Source: an uncultured Pelagibacteraceae bacterium
GTDB lineage: Bacteria; Pseudomonadota; Alphaproteobacteria; Pelagibacterales; Pelagibacteraceae
Direction of reading: 5' to 3'
Length of the DNA: 64,000 nucleotides
Assembly: GCA_902598125.1 (NCBI GenBank)
Contig: CACKAJ010000001.1
Span: forward strand, 1 to 64,000
Below are positions 1-10,301 of the stretch, piece by piece (within the stretch, counting starts at the first letter, position 1; each line of letters opens with the position of its first letter). Both the position numbers and the translations under genes were made by a program. The notes under the pieces were generated by a model. That model was not told the origin of the DNA. It worked only from the letters and a program-made list of their open reading frames with translations, and ran no database searches.

Positions 1-1125
1 GTATAGATTTATTGCATATCTATCGGTCATTCCAGCGATATAATCGCAAATAATCCGCTCTGTATTTGAATTTGTATATTTTTTTATATCTATATACCTT
101 TCTGGATCTTTTTTAATTTTTGCAAATAATGTTGTTATTACCTTTCTTCCATAATTAGTCTTCAAATGCACCTTTCTATGAAAATACATTTTTTGTCTCA
201 AAAATCTTTTAATTTGTTTATCAAATTTTTTCATCTTACTCGAAAATGACACTAATTGATTTTCAGTTTTATAAATATCATTTAAATTCTTTATTTTATA
301 AAGTTTAATATTATTCCTTGTTGTAATTATTACATCACTTACCATTTCATTTATGATTTCTCTAATAATCTGTCTAATAACTAAGTCTATAGAATAAATT
401 TTTAATTTTTTTGTGTGTTTTATTATAATTTTATTAAGTATCGGAATATTTTTTAATTGATTTAATTTGAATAAATTCGATTTCAATCCATCTTCAAGGT
501 CGTGACTATTATATGCTATATCATCAGAAATTGATGCTATCTGCGCTTCTAATGAAGAATTTAAATAAAAATTAATCTTATTTTTGAAAAAATTTTTTCC
601 CAAAATTCTGTTTATTTTTGTAAGATTTTTAACAGGACCATTATGTTTTATAAGACCATCTAGTGTTTCTATAGAGAGATTTAAACCTTTAAAATTATAA
701 TATCTATTTTCTAAGATAGTTATAATTCTTAAAGTCTGTATATTATGATCGAAACCTCCAAAATTTTTCATACAGTTATTTAACGCTTCTTCACCTGCGT
801 GACCAAATGGAGTGTGTCCTAAATCGTGTGCCAAGCTTAAAGTTTCACATAAGTCTTCATTTAGATTAAAATATTTTGATAAAGTTCTTGCTATTTGAGA
901 AACTTCAAGAGAGTGAGTAATTCTTGTTCTAAAATGATCTCCTGAAGTATTAACAAATACTTGTGTTTTATGCTTCAGTCTTCTAAAAGCTGTAGAGTGA
1001 ATTATTCTATCTCTGTCTCTCTGAAAATCATTCCTTAAATCTGTTTTTTTTTCTTTAAAAATTCTGCACTTCGACCGTTGGGGAACAGCCAAAATAGACA
1101 ATTTGCCGTTTGATTTTTTTTGCAT
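1..1125 (-). CDS. dgt: dGTPase-like HD-domain deoxynucleotide triphosphohydrolase (3' end cut)
   Basis: HD-family phosphohydrolase of the bacterial dGTPase-like group, which removes triphosphate from deoxynucleoside triphosphates. Reading down from an ATG at 1125, the frame stays open to base 1, giving about 375 residues; the family is usually near 380-400, so only the extreme C-terminus is missing. The N-terminal region carries FQRDRDRIIHSTAFRRLKHK, followed by the metal-binding HD signature (SLAHDLGHTPFGH), and a late segment ERIICDYIAGMTDRYA is typical of the C-terminal helix bundle. It is divergent from erpA, starting 38 bases away, an arrangement common in Alphaproteobacteria. Function as a nucleotide hydrolase is sure at family level; the preferred nucleotide cannot be read from sequence. 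Confidence 0.9.
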   Translation of the reverse strand, partial: MQKKSNGKLSILAVPQRSKCRIFKEKKTDLRNDFQRDRDRIIHSTAFRRLKHKTQVFVNTSGDHFRTRITHSLEVSQIARTLSKYFNLNEDLCETLSLAHDLGHTPFGHAGEEALNNCMKNFGGFDHNIQTLRIITILENRYYNFKGLNLSIETLDGLIKHNGPVKNLTKINRILGKNFFKNKINFYLNSSLEAQIASISDDIAYNSHDLEDGLKSNLFKLNQLKNIPILNKIIIKHTKKLKIYSIDLVIRQIIREIINEMVSDVIITTRNNIKLYKIKNLNDIYKTENQLVSFSSKMKKFDKQIKRFLRQKMYFHRKVHLKTNYGRKVITTLFAKIKKDPERYIDIKKYTNSNTERIICDYIAGMTDRYAINLY

Positions 1126-1163
1126 GGTAACATCTAAGATTATATACTAGATATATAACGTTT

Positions 1164-1478
1164 ATGGAAAAAAAATTAAATTTTACTAACCAAGCTTTAG
1201 ACCAAATTAATAAAATTACTAATGGTAAAGATAAAAAATTTTTTAGAATCACTGTGCAAGGTGGTGGATGCTCAGGATTTAAGTATAGTTTTGGTTTTGC
1301 ATCAAAATCAAACAAAGATGATGTGATCTTCGATAAATCTGTAATTGATAAATCCTCATTAGAAATTATCTCTGGTTCAATTATTGATTTTAAGAAAGAA
1401 ATGATTGGAGAGACTTTTGTAATTGATAACCCTAAAGCGAAAGCTGCTTGTGGTTGTGGATTATCTTTTTCTGTTTAA
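1164..1478 (+). CDS. erpA: Iron-sulfur cluster insertion protein, HesB/IscA family (ErpA-like)
   Basis: A-type carrier that receives Fe-S clusters and passes them to apoproteins in the cytoplasm. The 104-residue length is normal, and the three conserved cysteines are present: Cys36 in GGGCSGFKY, then Cys96 and Cys98 in ACGCG near the C-terminus. Assignment to ErpA rather than IscA or SufA rests on context, since this family member sits divergent from dgt in many alphaproteobacteria. Its stop codon overlaps the xthA start (TAATG), so the two are translationally coupled. Confidence 0.88.
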   Translation: MEKKLNFTNQALDQINKITNGKDKKFFRITVQGGGCSGFKYSFGFASKSNKDDVIFDKSVIDKSSLEIISGSIIDFKKEMIGETFVIDNPKAKAACGCGLSFSV

Positions 1479-2254
1479 TGAAAATTATTTCCTGGAATGT
1501 TAATTCTGTTCGAGCAAGAATTGATAATATAAAAAATTATATAAAAGACTCTTCTCCTGATATTTTATTTTTACAAGAAATTAAAACTCAAAATGAAAAT
1601 TTTCCCACTAATGAATTTGAAAAACTTGGCTACAGATCTTATGTTCATGGTCAAAAAAGTTACAACGGTGTAGCTTTAATTGGTAAATATGAATTAAACA
1701 ACGTAAATACTAACTTTATAGAAGATGATCTTAAACAGTCGCGTATTATAACAGGAGAATTGATTATAAATAATAAAAAAATTGAATTAATTAACATTTA
1801 TGTACCAAATGGGAATCCAGTCGATACTGATAAATATGAATACAAAAAAAAATGGTTGGGTCAGTTTATCAAAAATATTAAAAAAAAAATTATTAAAAAT
1901 CCCAATTTATTAATCGCTGGTGACTTTAATATTATTCCAGAAGAAATAGATGTTCATGATTTTAAAAAATATGAAAATGACGCACTAGGTAGATTGGAAA
2001 TGAGAAAAAAATATAGAGAACTTATTAATATAGGCTTTAAGGATATATATCGATATTTAAATAAAAAAAAACAAGAATATACTTTTTGGGACTATTTTTC
2101 TGGGTCATGGCAAAAAAATAATGGGATGAGAATAGATTATTTTCTATTATCAAACAATCTCGTTAACAACGTTAAATCAATTATCATTAATAAAAAACCT
2201 AGATCTAAAAATAAACCTTCAGATCACACACCTGTAGAATTAATACTTAATTAA
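1478..2254 (+). CDS. xthA: Exodeoxyribonuclease III (AP endonuclease)
   Basis: Endonuclease/exonuclease/phosphatase-fold enzyme that cuts at abasic sites and trims 3' ends in base excision repair. The protein begins MKIISWNVNSVRAR, the canonical N-terminus. Further markers are FLQEIK (metal-binding Glu), NIYVPNG, AGDFNI (catalytic Asp/Asn) and the C-terminal SDHTP. An in-frame upstream start at 1448 lies inside erpA and would add ten residues foreign to the family; the ATG at 1478, overlapping the erpA stop, gives the expected 258 residues. Its end overlaps the convergent manC-type gene by 8 bases. Confidence 0.94.
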   Translation: MKIISWNVNSVRARIDNIKNYIKDSSPDILFLQEIKTQNENFPTNEFEKLGYRSYVHGQKSYNGVALIGKYELNNVNTNFIEDDLKQSRIITGELIINNKKIELINIYVPNGNPVDTDKYEYKKKWLGQFIKNIKKKIIKNPNLLIAGDFNIIPEEIDVHDFKKYENDALGRLEMRKKYRELINIGFKDIYRYLNKKKQEYTFWDYFSGSWQKNNGMRIDYFLLSNNLVNNVKSIIINKKPRSKNKPSDHTPVELILN

Positions 2255-3449
2255 CTCTTCCATAAACATCTTGATAACGAACAATATCTGTTTCTTTAAG
2301 AATAGATCCAACTTGAGCCTCGATTATTTTTACGGGAATTTTACCTGGATTTTCAATACGATGTTTAGCTCCAAGAGGTATAAATATGTTTTCACCAGGT
2401 TTTAATATCATTTTTTTTCTATTAAGTGTAATTTTAGGTTTTCCTTGAGTAACAACCCAATGTTCTGCACGGTGAAAGTGTTTTTGAAGACTTAAAATTC
2501 CTTTTGATTTAACAAATAGCTCTTTTATTAAAAAATTTTTACCGTTGTATAAATTTGTATATCTACCCCAAGGTCTGTAAAAAATGTTTTTCTTTTTTTG
2601 ATACTTAGTCTTAAATTTATCATAGACTTTACAAATTTCTTTCCAACTACCTAGGTCAGACCAAGGTATATTTAATTTTATAGCATTTATTTCTTTTGAT
2701 TTTTCCAAAATTGCATAATCAAAAGAAATTGTCTTACATTTTAAAAAATCATCTTTATTAAGATAATAAATATTATTTTTAAATTTTGATTTTTTTACAG
2801 AATTTAGACAATAATTAAAGTTTCTGCTTTGATACTTCTTAAAGTTATTAATTATTGATTTTTTAGTTAGAAAAAACATTCCTGAATTCCAATAAGCGTT
2901 TTTTTTAATGATTTTTTTAGCTTTTTCTAAATTTGGTTTTTCAATAAATTTTGAAACCTTGTATTTATTGCTAACCCGTTTTGATAAAAAATAACCAAAC
3001 TCAGATGAAGGGTTAGAAGGTTTAATGCCAAATATAAAGATATTTTTATCTGTTAAATATTTTTGGTGTTTTTTAATAGATTTATTAAACAGATTTGTTT
3101 TCTCAATTAAATGATCGGATGTTAAAAAAATTAAGGGTTGGATCTCGGGTATTTCTTTTATTAATGTTGAACTAAGTATAGCAGTAGCAGTATTTCTTTT
3201 TGCTGGTTCAAGAATAATTTTATATTTTTTAAAACCTTTTAATTTCAAATGTTTTTTAATTTCTCTTATATATTTTTTATTAGTGCTTATTATTGGATAA
3301 TCGAATATAGAATTTTTTATTCTTTCTAGAGTTTTTCCGAATAACGTCCAATTCCCAAAATCAATAAACTGCTTTGGTTGATGATGTTTTGGATCGGACC
3401 AAAGTCTCGTACCAGAACCGCCACATAAAATTACTGGACGTATTTTCAT
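2247..3449 (-). CDS. manC: Mannose-1-phosphate guanylyltransferase / mannose-6-phosphate isomerase (ManC/AlgA type)
   Basis: Makes GDP-mannose from mannose-1-phosphate and GTP, feeding surface polysaccharide or mannosyl-solute synthesis. The N-terminal nucleotidyltransferase domain shows CGGSGTRLW and HQPKQF within the first 30 residues and the FIEKPN segment mid-protein. The C-terminal cupin-like isomerase part shows HFHRAEHWVV and PLGAKHRIENP. At 400 residues it is shorter than the usual 460-480; both domains seem present but trimmed. Its ATG shares a base with the ilvD stop codon, so it is probably cotranscribed with ilvD although unrelated in function. No other polysaccharide genes are adjacent. 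Confidence 0.85.
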   Translation of the reverse strand: MKIRPVILCGGSGTRLWSDPKHHQPKQFIDFGNWTLFGKTLERIKNSIFDYPIISTNKKYIREIKKHLKLKGFKKYKIILEPAKRNTATAILSSTLIKEIPEIQPLIFLTSDHLIEKTNLFNKSIKKHQKYLTDKNIFIFGIKPSNPSSEFGYFLSKRVSNKYKVSKFIEKPNLEKAKKIIKKNAYWNSGMFFLTKKSIINNFKKYQSRNFNYCLNSVKKSKFKNNIYYLNKDDFLKCKTISFDYAILEKSKEINAIKLNIPWSDLGSWKEICKVYDKFKTKYQKKKNIFYRPWGRYTNLYNGKNFLIKELFVKSKGILSLQKHFHRAEHWVVTQGKPKITLNRKKMILKPGENIFIPLGAKHRIENPGKIPVKIIEAQVGSILKETDIVRYQDVYGRVN

Positions 3450-5167
3450 TAAATTTTTGAATATTCTTTAACTTCTTTTTTCTTACCTGGATGTGTTGGA
3501 GCACCAAGATAAGCAGGTCCAACTGTTTGAGCATATTTCCAAATTGTTCCCGATCCAAAACTTGATTTTTTTTCTTTCCATTTTTTTCTTCTAGCTTTTA
3601 ATTGTGCGCTGGTAAGCCTTACATTAATCGATCCTTTTTTTGCGTCTATATCTATTACATCTCCATTTTTAAGAAGTGCAATTGGACCACCCATTGCAGC
3701 TTCTGGACCAACGTGACCAACACAGAAACCTCTAGTAGCTCCTGAAAACCTTCCATCAGTTATAAGCGCAACTTTTTCACCTTTGCCTTGTCCATAAATA
3801 GCTCCAGTTGTTGAGAGCATTTCCCTCATTCCTGGTCCGCCTTTTGGACCTTCGTATCTGATTATTATTACATCACCGTCCTTATATTTTTTTGTCTGTA
3901 CTGCTCTCATTGCATCTTCTTCATTATCAAAGCATCTAGCTTTACCTGTAAATTGTAATTTTTTTAACCCTGCAATTTTTACGATAGCTCCGTCAGGAGC
4001 TAAATTACCTTTTAATCCAACAACTCCACCATCTGGAGAAAGTGGGTTATTATATTTTCTTAAGACTTTTTGATTAGTATTAAACTTAACATTAGCTAAA
4101 TTTTCTCTCATAGTTTTACCTGTAACTGTCATGCAATCACCATGGATATATCCTCCGTCATATAAAGTTTTTAATAACATAGGAACACCGCCAGCTTCCC
4201 ACATGTCTTTTGCAACGTATTTTCCTCCAGGTTTTAAGTCAGCAAGATAAGGAGTTTTTTTAAATATTTTTGCAACGTCCATTAAATTAAATTTTACTCC
4301 TATCTCATTAGCTAATGCGGGTAAATGTAGAGCTGCATTAGTGGAACCTCCAGTGGCAGCCACAATAGTTGCTGCGTTTTCTAAAGATTTTTTAGTAACT
4401 ATTTCTCTCGGTTTAATTTTTTTTTCTAATAAATTCATAACAGCTTGACCACTTTCATATGCATATTTATCTCTTTCCTCATAAGGGGCTGGCGTTCCAG
4501 CTGAGTAAGGTAAAGCCAATCCAATCGCTTCTGATACACATGCCATTGTATTAGCTGTAAATTGACCTCCACAAGCCCCAGCACTTGGACAAGCTACTAA
4601 TTCTAATTCTCTTAATTCTTCAGAAGACATTTTACCTGAGGAATGTTTGCCTACTGCTTCAAAGACATCTACGACTGTAACATCTTTTCCTTTAAATTTT
4701 CCTGGCAAAATTGATCCACCATAAATGAACACACTAGGTACATTCAACCTCAACATGGACATCATCAAGCCTGGAAGTGATTTATCACATCCAGCGATAC
4801 CAACTAATGCATCATAACAATGTCCTCTTACCGTTAGCTCCGCTGAGTCAGCTATGACTTCTCTGGAAATCAAAGATGATTTCATTCCTTCGTGACCCAT
4901 GGCAATACCATCTGTAACAGTTATCGTGCAAAATTCTCTTGGCGTTCCGCCAGACTGTTTAACTCCTTTTTTAACTGACTGTGCCTGTCTCATTAAAGCT
5001 GTATTGCAAGGTGCAGCTTCGTTCCAAGTGGATACTACTCCTACAAACGGCTTCGCCACATCCTGTTCAGTTTCTCCCATTGCATAATAAAAAGATCTAT
5101 GTGGGGCTCTATCTGGGCCTAAAGAAGTATGACGACTGGGCAGTTTTTTTTTATCAATTTTAGACAT
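3449..5167 (-). CDS. ilvD: Dihydroxy-acid dehydratase
   Basis: Dehydrates 2,3-dihydroxy-3-methylbutanoate and its homologue in valine and isoleucine synthesis. The 572-residue protein has the IlvD/Edd family layout, with cysteines at 54 (AAPCN), 127 (GCDKS) and 199 (GACGG). A three-cysteine set of this kind suggests the [2Fe-2S] class, though the cluster type is an inference. It could in principle be a sugar-acid dehydratase of the same superfamily, but the N-terminus and the PSAGACGG segment fit IlvD best. It lies directly downstream of valS with no gap, a plausible pairing because valine is the product of one and the substrate of the other. Confidence 0.9.
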   Translation of the reverse strand: MSKIDKKKLPSRHTSLGPDRAPHRSFYYAMGETEQDVAKPFVGVVSTWNEAAPCNTALMRQAQSVKKGVKQSGGTPREFCTITVTDGIAMGHEGMKSSLISREVIADSAELTVRGHCYDALVGIAGCDKSLPGLMMSMLRLNVPSVFIYGGSILPGKFKGKDVTVVDVFEAVGKHSSGKMSSEELRELELVACPSAGACGGQFTANTMACVSEAIGLALPYSAGTPAPYEERDKYAYESGQAVMNLLEKKIKPREIVTKKSLENAATIVAATGGSTNAALHLPALANEIGVKFNLMDVAKIFKKTPYLADLKPGGKYVAKDMWEAGGVPMLLKTLYDGGYIHGDCMTVTGKTMRENLANVKFNTNQKVLRKYNNPLSPDGGVVGLKGNLAPDGAIVKIAGLKKLQFTGKARCFDNEEDAMRAVQTKKYKDGDVIIIRYEGPKGGPGMREMLSTTGAIYGQGKGEKVALITDGRFSGATRGFCVGHVGPEAAMGGPIALLKNGDVIDIDAKKGSINVRLTSAQLKARRKKWKEKKSSFGSGTIWKYAQTVGPAYLGAPTHPGKKKEVKEYSKI

Positions 5168-7816
5168 TTAATTAATACTAGATACAATACTTCTTAATTT
5201 TCCATCTTCAATAGTTAATTCTTTAACTAAATTTTTGTCATTTTGTACTATTTCTTTAGGTGCATTTGTCACATAAGCCTTATTTTTGAGTTTATTATTT
5301 AAATTAGATATTTTTTTATTAATTGTCTCAATTTTTTGTAAAATTCTCTCTTTTTGAGATCCTAAATTTACATCCTCGTTAAAATTTAATGAGAGTTTTT
5401 CTTTAAGAACCAATATGTCTATTGAATTTTTATTTCTTATCTTTGTTGTAAGGACATTATTTACTCTACCAACCTGTTTTATCAAATTAATATTTTTATT
5501 TACCAATTTGTTTAATTTCCCCGATTTATTATCAAAAAATATATCGCAATATAATTTTGGTGTAATTTTTAACTCTGCTTTAGTAGATCTAATGTTAGAA
5601 ATTATTTCAATCAAATCATTTATATTATTTTGATTTTTGCTAAATTTACTTATAAGTTTAAAATCCGGCCAACTAGAACTGATTAAATAATTATTGAAAA
5701 TCTTTTTATAAGCATTTAAAGACCACAAGTTCTCTGTGAAAAAAGGGATAAAAGGATGAAGAATTCTAAGAATATTTGCCATCATAAATGATGAGAAAGC
5801 TTTAGCTTCTTTAATTTCATTTTTATTTTTTGAATTAAAAATAGGTTTTAAGAACTCTAAATACCAATCGCAATAAGAATGCCAAACAAATTGATATGCA
5901 TACCTAGCAGCCTCATCGAACCTAAATATTTCAATGTTTTTTGTGATTAAATTTTGTGTTTTTATAAATTCGTTGTAAATCCAATGGTTTATTGGAAGTT
6001 TAATTGAGTTCAAGTTTATCTTTTTGCCTAAATTACAATTATTCAGTTTTAAAAAATTATTCGCACTCCAAATTTTTGTTATGAAATTTCTATTTCCTGT
6101 GACTCTATCTTTTGATAATTTTACATCTCTTCCTGGTGAGGCCATTGATATAAGCGTAAATCTTAAGCTATCTGCTCCATATTCATTTATTAAATCTAAT
6201 GGATCGATCACATTACCTTTTGACTTTGACATTTTCTGCCCCTTTTCATCTCTTACCAAGGCATGAACATATACTTTATGAAAAGGCGTATTTTTTCTAA
6301 AATAATTTCCCATCATTAACATCCTTGCTACCCAAAAGAAAATTATATCAAAACCAGTTACAAGAACTGACGTTGGATAAAACTTATCGAGTTCTTTTGT
6401 TTTATTTGGCCATCCAAGCGTTGCAAAAGGCCATAGAGCTGATGAAAACCAAGTGTCTAAAACATCTGTTTCCTGTCTTAATTTAAATTTTTTATCTTTA
6501 TGTTTTTTCTTGGCTAATGCTTCTGCACCCTTTTCATTTTCTGCTACAAAAATATTTCCATTCTCATCATACCAAGCAGGTATTCTATGACCCCACCAAA
6601 TCTGCCGAGATATACACCAAGGCTCAATATCATTCATCCACTGAAAAAATGTTTTTGACCAATTGCTTGGAAAAAAAGTAGTTTTGCCCTCTTTAACTAT
6701 CTTAATTGGTTTTTTGGATAATTTTTTTGCATCAACAAACCATTGCTCAGTTAAGAGAGGTTCGATTATAGTGTTAGATCTATCTCCATATGGAACTTTA
6801 TTTTTAATATTTTCGATTTTTACAAGAGAACCATTATCCTTTAATTTTTTAATTATAAGTTTTCTTGCTTCAAATCTGTCTAAACCATGAAACTCTTTGA
6901 CCCCATTTTTGTTTATTTTACCATTCTCTTCAAAAATATTTATTATTTCTAATTTATTTCTCTTACCTACTTCATAGTCGTTGAAATCATGTGCAGGTGT
7001 AATTTTTACTGCTCCTGAACCTTGTTCCGGATCAGCGTAATTGTCAGAAATAATTTTGACAGTCCTATTAACAATTGGAATAAGAACATTTTTTCCGACT
7101 AAATTAACATATCTTTCATCCTTTGGATTTACAGCAACCGCGGTATCTCCCATCATTGTTTCTGGTCTGGTGGTGGCAATAGTGATTTTTTGATCTGAGT
7201 TCTCTATCGTATAATCAATGTAATATAATTGAGACTGGACATCCTTTTGGTTTACTTCCAAGTCAGAAATAGCAGTTTGAAGTTTAGTATCCCAGTTGAC
7301 TAATTTTTTATCTTTGTAAATTAGTTTGTTTTTATAAAGATCAACAAAAACTTTAATTACAGCTTTAGAAAGATCCTTATCCATAGTGAACCTCGTTCTT
7401 GACCAATCACACGAACAACCTAATTTCTTAAGTTGATCTAAAATTATTCCACCAGATTCCTCTTTCCAATCCCATATTTTTTTAATAAATTTTTCTCTTC
7501 CTAAATCATTTTTTTTAATTCCTTCTTTTAAAAGGTTATTTTCGACAACTGCTTGAGTTGCAATTCCAGCATGATCTGTTCCTGGTTGCCACAAAGTTTC
7601 GAGGCCTTTCATTCTATTAAATCTAACTAAAACATCTTGTAGACTGTTGTTTAGGGCATGTCCCATATGTAATCTGCCAGTTACATTAGGTGGAGGAATT
7701 ACTATAGAAAATTTTTTATTTGATTTGCTTTTTTTTGGTTTGAATAAGCCTTTTTTAATCCAAAAATCTGAGATTTTTTTTTCTTCTTTACTATGATTAT
7801 ATTTTTTAAATTCCAT
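5168..7816 (-). CDS. valS: Valyl-tRNA synthetase
   Basis: Class I aminoacyl-tRNA synthetase charging tRNA-Val, 882 residues, normal for the family. The HIGH-type motif is RLHMGHA at residues 48-54 after PPPNVTG; KMSKSKGN is in the second half of the Rossmann domain. The editing (CP1) domain between them contains TTRPETMMGD. The C-terminal anticodon-binding region and a coiled-coil tail rich in Lys and Asn follow. Its stop is immediately upstream of the ilvD start. In other alphaproteobacteria popZ often precedes valS; here a glycoside hydrolase gene precedes it instead. Confidence 0.97.
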   Translation of the reverse strand: MEFKKYNHSKEEKKISDFWIKKGLFKPKKSKSNKKFSIVIPPPNVTGRLHMGHALNNSLQDVLVRFNRMKGLETLWQPGTDHAGIATQAVVENNLLKEGIKKNDLGREKFIKKIWDWKEESGGIILDQLKKLGCSCDWSRTRFTMDKDLSKAVIKVFVDLYKNKLIYKDKKLVNWDTKLQTAISDLEVNQKDVQSQLYYIDYTIENSDQKITIATTRPETMMGDTAVAVNPKDERYVNLVGKNVLIPIVNRTVKIISDNYADPEQGSGAVKITPAHDFNDYEVGKRNKLEIINIFEENGKINKNGVKEFHGLDRFEARKLIIKKLKDNGSLVKIENIKNKVPYGDRSNTIIEPLLTEQWFVDAKKLSKKPIKIVKEGKTTFFPSNWSKTFFQWMNDIEPWCISRQIWWGHRIPAWYDENGNIFVAENEKGAEALAKKKHKDKKFKLRQETDVLDTWFSSALWPFATLGWPNKTKELDKFYPTSVLVTGFDIIFFWVARMLMMGNYFRKNTPFHKVYVHALVRDEKGQKMSKSKGNVIDPLDLINEYGADSLRFTLISMASPGRDVKLSKDRVTGNRNFITKIWSANNFLKLNNCNLGKKINLNSIKLPINHWIYNEFIKTQNLITKNIEIFRFDEAARYAYQFVWHSYCDWYLEFLKPIFNSKNKNEIKEAKAFSSFMMANILRILHPFIPFFTENLWSLNAYKKIFNNYLISSSWPDFKLISKFSKNQNNINDLIEIISNIRSTKAELKITPKLYCDIFFDNKSGKLNKLVNKNINLIKQVGRVNNVLTTKIRNKNSIDILVLKEKLSLNFNEDVNLGSQKERILQKIETINKKISNLNNKLKNKAYVTNAPKEIVQNDKNLVKELTIEDGKLRSIVSSIN

Positions 7817-7845
7817 TTTTGATAACTAGAGATATATATCAGATT

Positions 7846-9108
7846 TCAATAACTATTAAGTTTAAAATCTAGATATAAGGCAGCAGTCCAAGAAAAATTT
7901 TTAGCACCCATTCCTAAACCTGATTTACAACTGTAATATTCTCGAAATTTTTTTTTTTCAACTAAATTCAAGGTCTTTTTTCTTATTGCTTCTGCGAACT
8001 TCTTATCTTTATTTTTCAAACCTTGATATATAATCCAATTGCAATTAACCCATACTGGCCCTCTCCAGTAACGTCTTTCGTCGAATGATTTATGTTTAGA
8101 ATTTATTGAAGGAAAAAGATATTTATTATTTTTATTATATTTTTTTAAACTTTTTATTAATGATTTATTAATTGAATTGTTGTTTAAATCAGCAAATAGC
8201 ATAAAAAAATTAGTTATTGAAGGTATAGTTACTAAACTATTATTTCTTATATCTTTATTCTTAAATGTCATTTTTTTTGAATCAAATAATTTTACAAGTT
8301 TACTTTCATTTAAATGAATAAATTTTTTTATTGAAGAATTTCTTTTATCTATACATTTAAGTAAAAAATCCAAATCTTTTAAAGCTTTAAGAAAAAGCGA
8401 ATTAAATCCAACATCTACAACATTAAATTTTGATTTAAAGTAAAGTTTTTTTGGATCATAGTTCATTTTCTTTAAATGATTTTTAATAGTTACATATCTA
8501 TCATAATCAATTTTCAAAGGTCTTTGGCTGTGATTGACAATTTTATTATCCTTTCTCTTATATTTAAGATTTAATTCTGTTTTGATCGTACTCATCGGTT
8601 TGTCCCATAAAGGAGAATTATCATAACCACTTTCCCATGGGTGAAGTATGGAAATTAAACCAGTACGTTTAGGATCTCTGTATCTAATAAACCATTCTAA
8701 ATATTTTTTAATTTTTAAAATAAAAGGCTTGTATTTTTTTATTTCTTTTTTTGAAAGCTTTTGTCTCTCAATAATTATCCTTAAAATACTTGCTAAGATC
8801 GGTGGTTGAGTTATTCCAGATGAGGAAACTTTTTTACCACAATCCCAAGCTTTATAGTTAGGAGTATAATTTAAATCTTTAATATGGAAAAGAATGTGTG
8901 GTATCATTCCGTCATCCCATTGTCCTGAAATCAGAGTTTCAAGTTCTTTAAATGAATAGTCTAAATTGAAATTAGAATATCCTAATGCAATAAAAGCTGA
9001 GTCCCAATTCCATTGGGCTGGATACAGATTAGTATTAGTAGGTAAAGTATAATTTAATCTTCTGTTATTTATTAAGGTTCTCTTTGCTTCTTTAATTGAG
9101 CTTTTCAT
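7846..9108 (-). CDS. GH63-like (alpha/alpha)6-barrel glycoside hydrolase
   Basis: Probable exo-acting alpha-glycosidase of the trehalase/GH63-like clan, 420 residues, without a signal peptide and therefore probably cytoplasmic. Recognisable blocks are QWNWDSAF near residue 32, HPWESGYDNSPLW near residue 155 (candidate acidic catalytic region), RRYWRGPVWVNCNW near residue 345 and a C-terminal FSWTAA. These resemble the bacterial GH63 group that includes mannosylglycerate and glucosylglycerate hydrolases, but the substrate cannot be fixed by eye. It is the last gene of the sugar transporter operon, its ATG overlapping the stop of the second permease gene, so it most likely splits the imported compound. 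It may be a guide to the transporter's ligand. Confidence 0.78.
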   Translation of the reverse strand: MKSSIKEAKRTLINNRRLNYTLPTNTNLYPAQWNWDSAFIALGYSNFNLDYSFKELETLISGQWDDGMIPHILFHIKDLNYTPNYKAWDCGKKVSSSGITQPPILASILRIIIERQKLSKKEIKKYKPFILKIKKYLEWFIRYRDPKRTGLISILHPWESGYDNSPLWDKPMSTIKTELNLKYKRKDNKIVNHSQRPLKIDYDRYVTIKNHLKKMNYDPKKLYFKSKFNVVDVGFNSLFLKALKDLDFLLKCIDKRNSSIKKFIHLNESKLVKLFDSKKMTFKNKDIRNNSLVTIPSITNFFMLFADLNNNSINKSLIKSLKKYNKNNKYLFPSINSKHKSFDERRYWRGPVWVNCNWIIYQGLKNKDKKFAEAIRKKTLNLVEKKKFREYYSCKSGLGMGAKNFSWTAALYLDFKLNSY

Positions 9109-10301
9109 TATCCTTTAACACTTCCAGCTGTTAAACCGCTTACTAAATATTTTTCAAAATATATGAAAATTAAAAGTATTGGTAAAGTAACCACCACAGA
9201 TCCAGCCATTAGATATTGCCGTGGTGTTTCTGCATCACCAGTTAAATGATTTATTGCTCTAGATAATGTAAATGTTTTTGGATTATCCAAAAACATAAGA
9301 GAAAATAAAAATTCATTCCAAGCTATCATAAAGACATACAATGATACTGAAGCGATAGCAGGTAAACTGAGAGGAATTATTATTTTAATAATTATTCCAA
9401 ACCAATTTTGTCCATCTATAAGTCCCGCCTCTTCAATTTCTTTAGGTATGCTTTTAAAGTAACCCTGAAGCATATAAATGGCTACTGGTAAAGTGGTAGC
9501 TGTGTAAACTATTAGTAGGCCTTCTACTGAATTTCTCAACCCTAGTTGACTAAAAACAGTGTATAAAGGAATTACTAATACTATTGCTGGAAACATATAA
9601 ATTATTAATATTGATGTTGAAAGAAAGGTTTTACCAAAGAAATTTAATCTTGCAACAGCGTACGCTGCGGGGATAGCAAATAACAAGGTTATCAAAACAG
9701 TTCCGACTGAAACGTACGAGCTTGTAAGAATATATCTACCAAAATCATATGTTTTAAAAATGACAAAGTAAGATTTGAATATCTCAAAAATATTTTTTGA
9801 AAAATCAATACTTAGATCAATTGGGTTAATTAATAAAGCTGTTTGCGTTTTAAAGCTGGTAACGAACATTATGTAAAATGGAAACAATATAACTAGTGCA
9901 AAAAATACTATTGCAAATAAAGATAAAAACTCGAAGACTATTTTTTCAGATATAAAATCTTGATTTAAATATTTCAAATCATATTTTTTCAATTTATTTG
10001 TAAAAAATAAAATTAGTAAAAAGATACCTAGTGAAAACCACATTGGGGAGCTTTCATTTAAAAATGTATATAAAATTGTAAACGATAAGGATAATATAAA
10101 AATTTTTAAGTTATGATTAACCTTTTTTCCAATAAATACACAAGTTATAACTAATCCAAGTGATAATAATAGATTTAGATTAAAGTTAAGATTTGTAAAA
10201 CTTAAACCTTGCAAAGTTGCCAATATTTTCCATATACAAATAATTATTGTAAGAAAAATTGATGATGCAAGTAAGGTTATTAGTAGAGATTTAAATTTCA
10301 T
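9108..10301 (-). CDS. Sugar ABC transporter permease, MalG-like, with N-terminal extension
   Basis: Inner-membrane permease of the carbohydrate uptake type 1 family. The last 270 residues are a standard MalG-like core with about six membrane helices and the cytoplasmic EAA loop (EIEEAGLIDGQN) that contacts the ATPase. Ahead of it is an extra stretch of roughly 130 residues with about four hydrophobic segments, absent from ordinary MalG proteins. An in-frame TTG at 10316 is possible, but the ATG at 10301 is preferred; it overlaps the preceding permease gene by 11 bases. It forms the channel together with that partner. Confidence 0.85.
   Translation of the reverse strand: MKFKSLLITLLASSIFLTIIICIWKILATLQGLSFTNLNFNLNLLLSLGLVITCVFIGKKVNHNLKIFILSLSFTILYTFLNESSPMWFSLGIFLLILFFTNKLKKYDLKYLNQDFISEKIVFEFLSLFAIVFFALVILFPFYIMFVTSFKTQTALLINPIDLSIDFSKNIFEIFKSYFVIFKTYDFGRYILTSSYVSVGTVLITLLFAIPAAYAVARLNFFGKTFLSTSILIIYMFPAIVLVIPLYTVFSQLGLRNSVEGLLIVYTATTLPVAIYMLQGYFKSIPKEIEEAGLIDGQNWFGIIIKIIIPLSLPAIASVSLYVFMIAWNEFLFSLMFLDNPKTFTLSRAINHLTGDAETPRQYLMAGSVVVTLPILLIFIYFEKYLVSGLTAGSVKG

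Noticed and set aside
1055-1315. 86-codon minus-strand open frame across the dgt-erpA gap
   Set aside because: It lies antisense to erpA and out of frame over the dgt N-terminus, both of which are clear family members.
3361-3558. 65-codon minus-strand frame at the ilvD/manC junction
   Set aside because: It is a shifted frame over two solid coding regions; no fusion or frameshift is needed to explain either gene.
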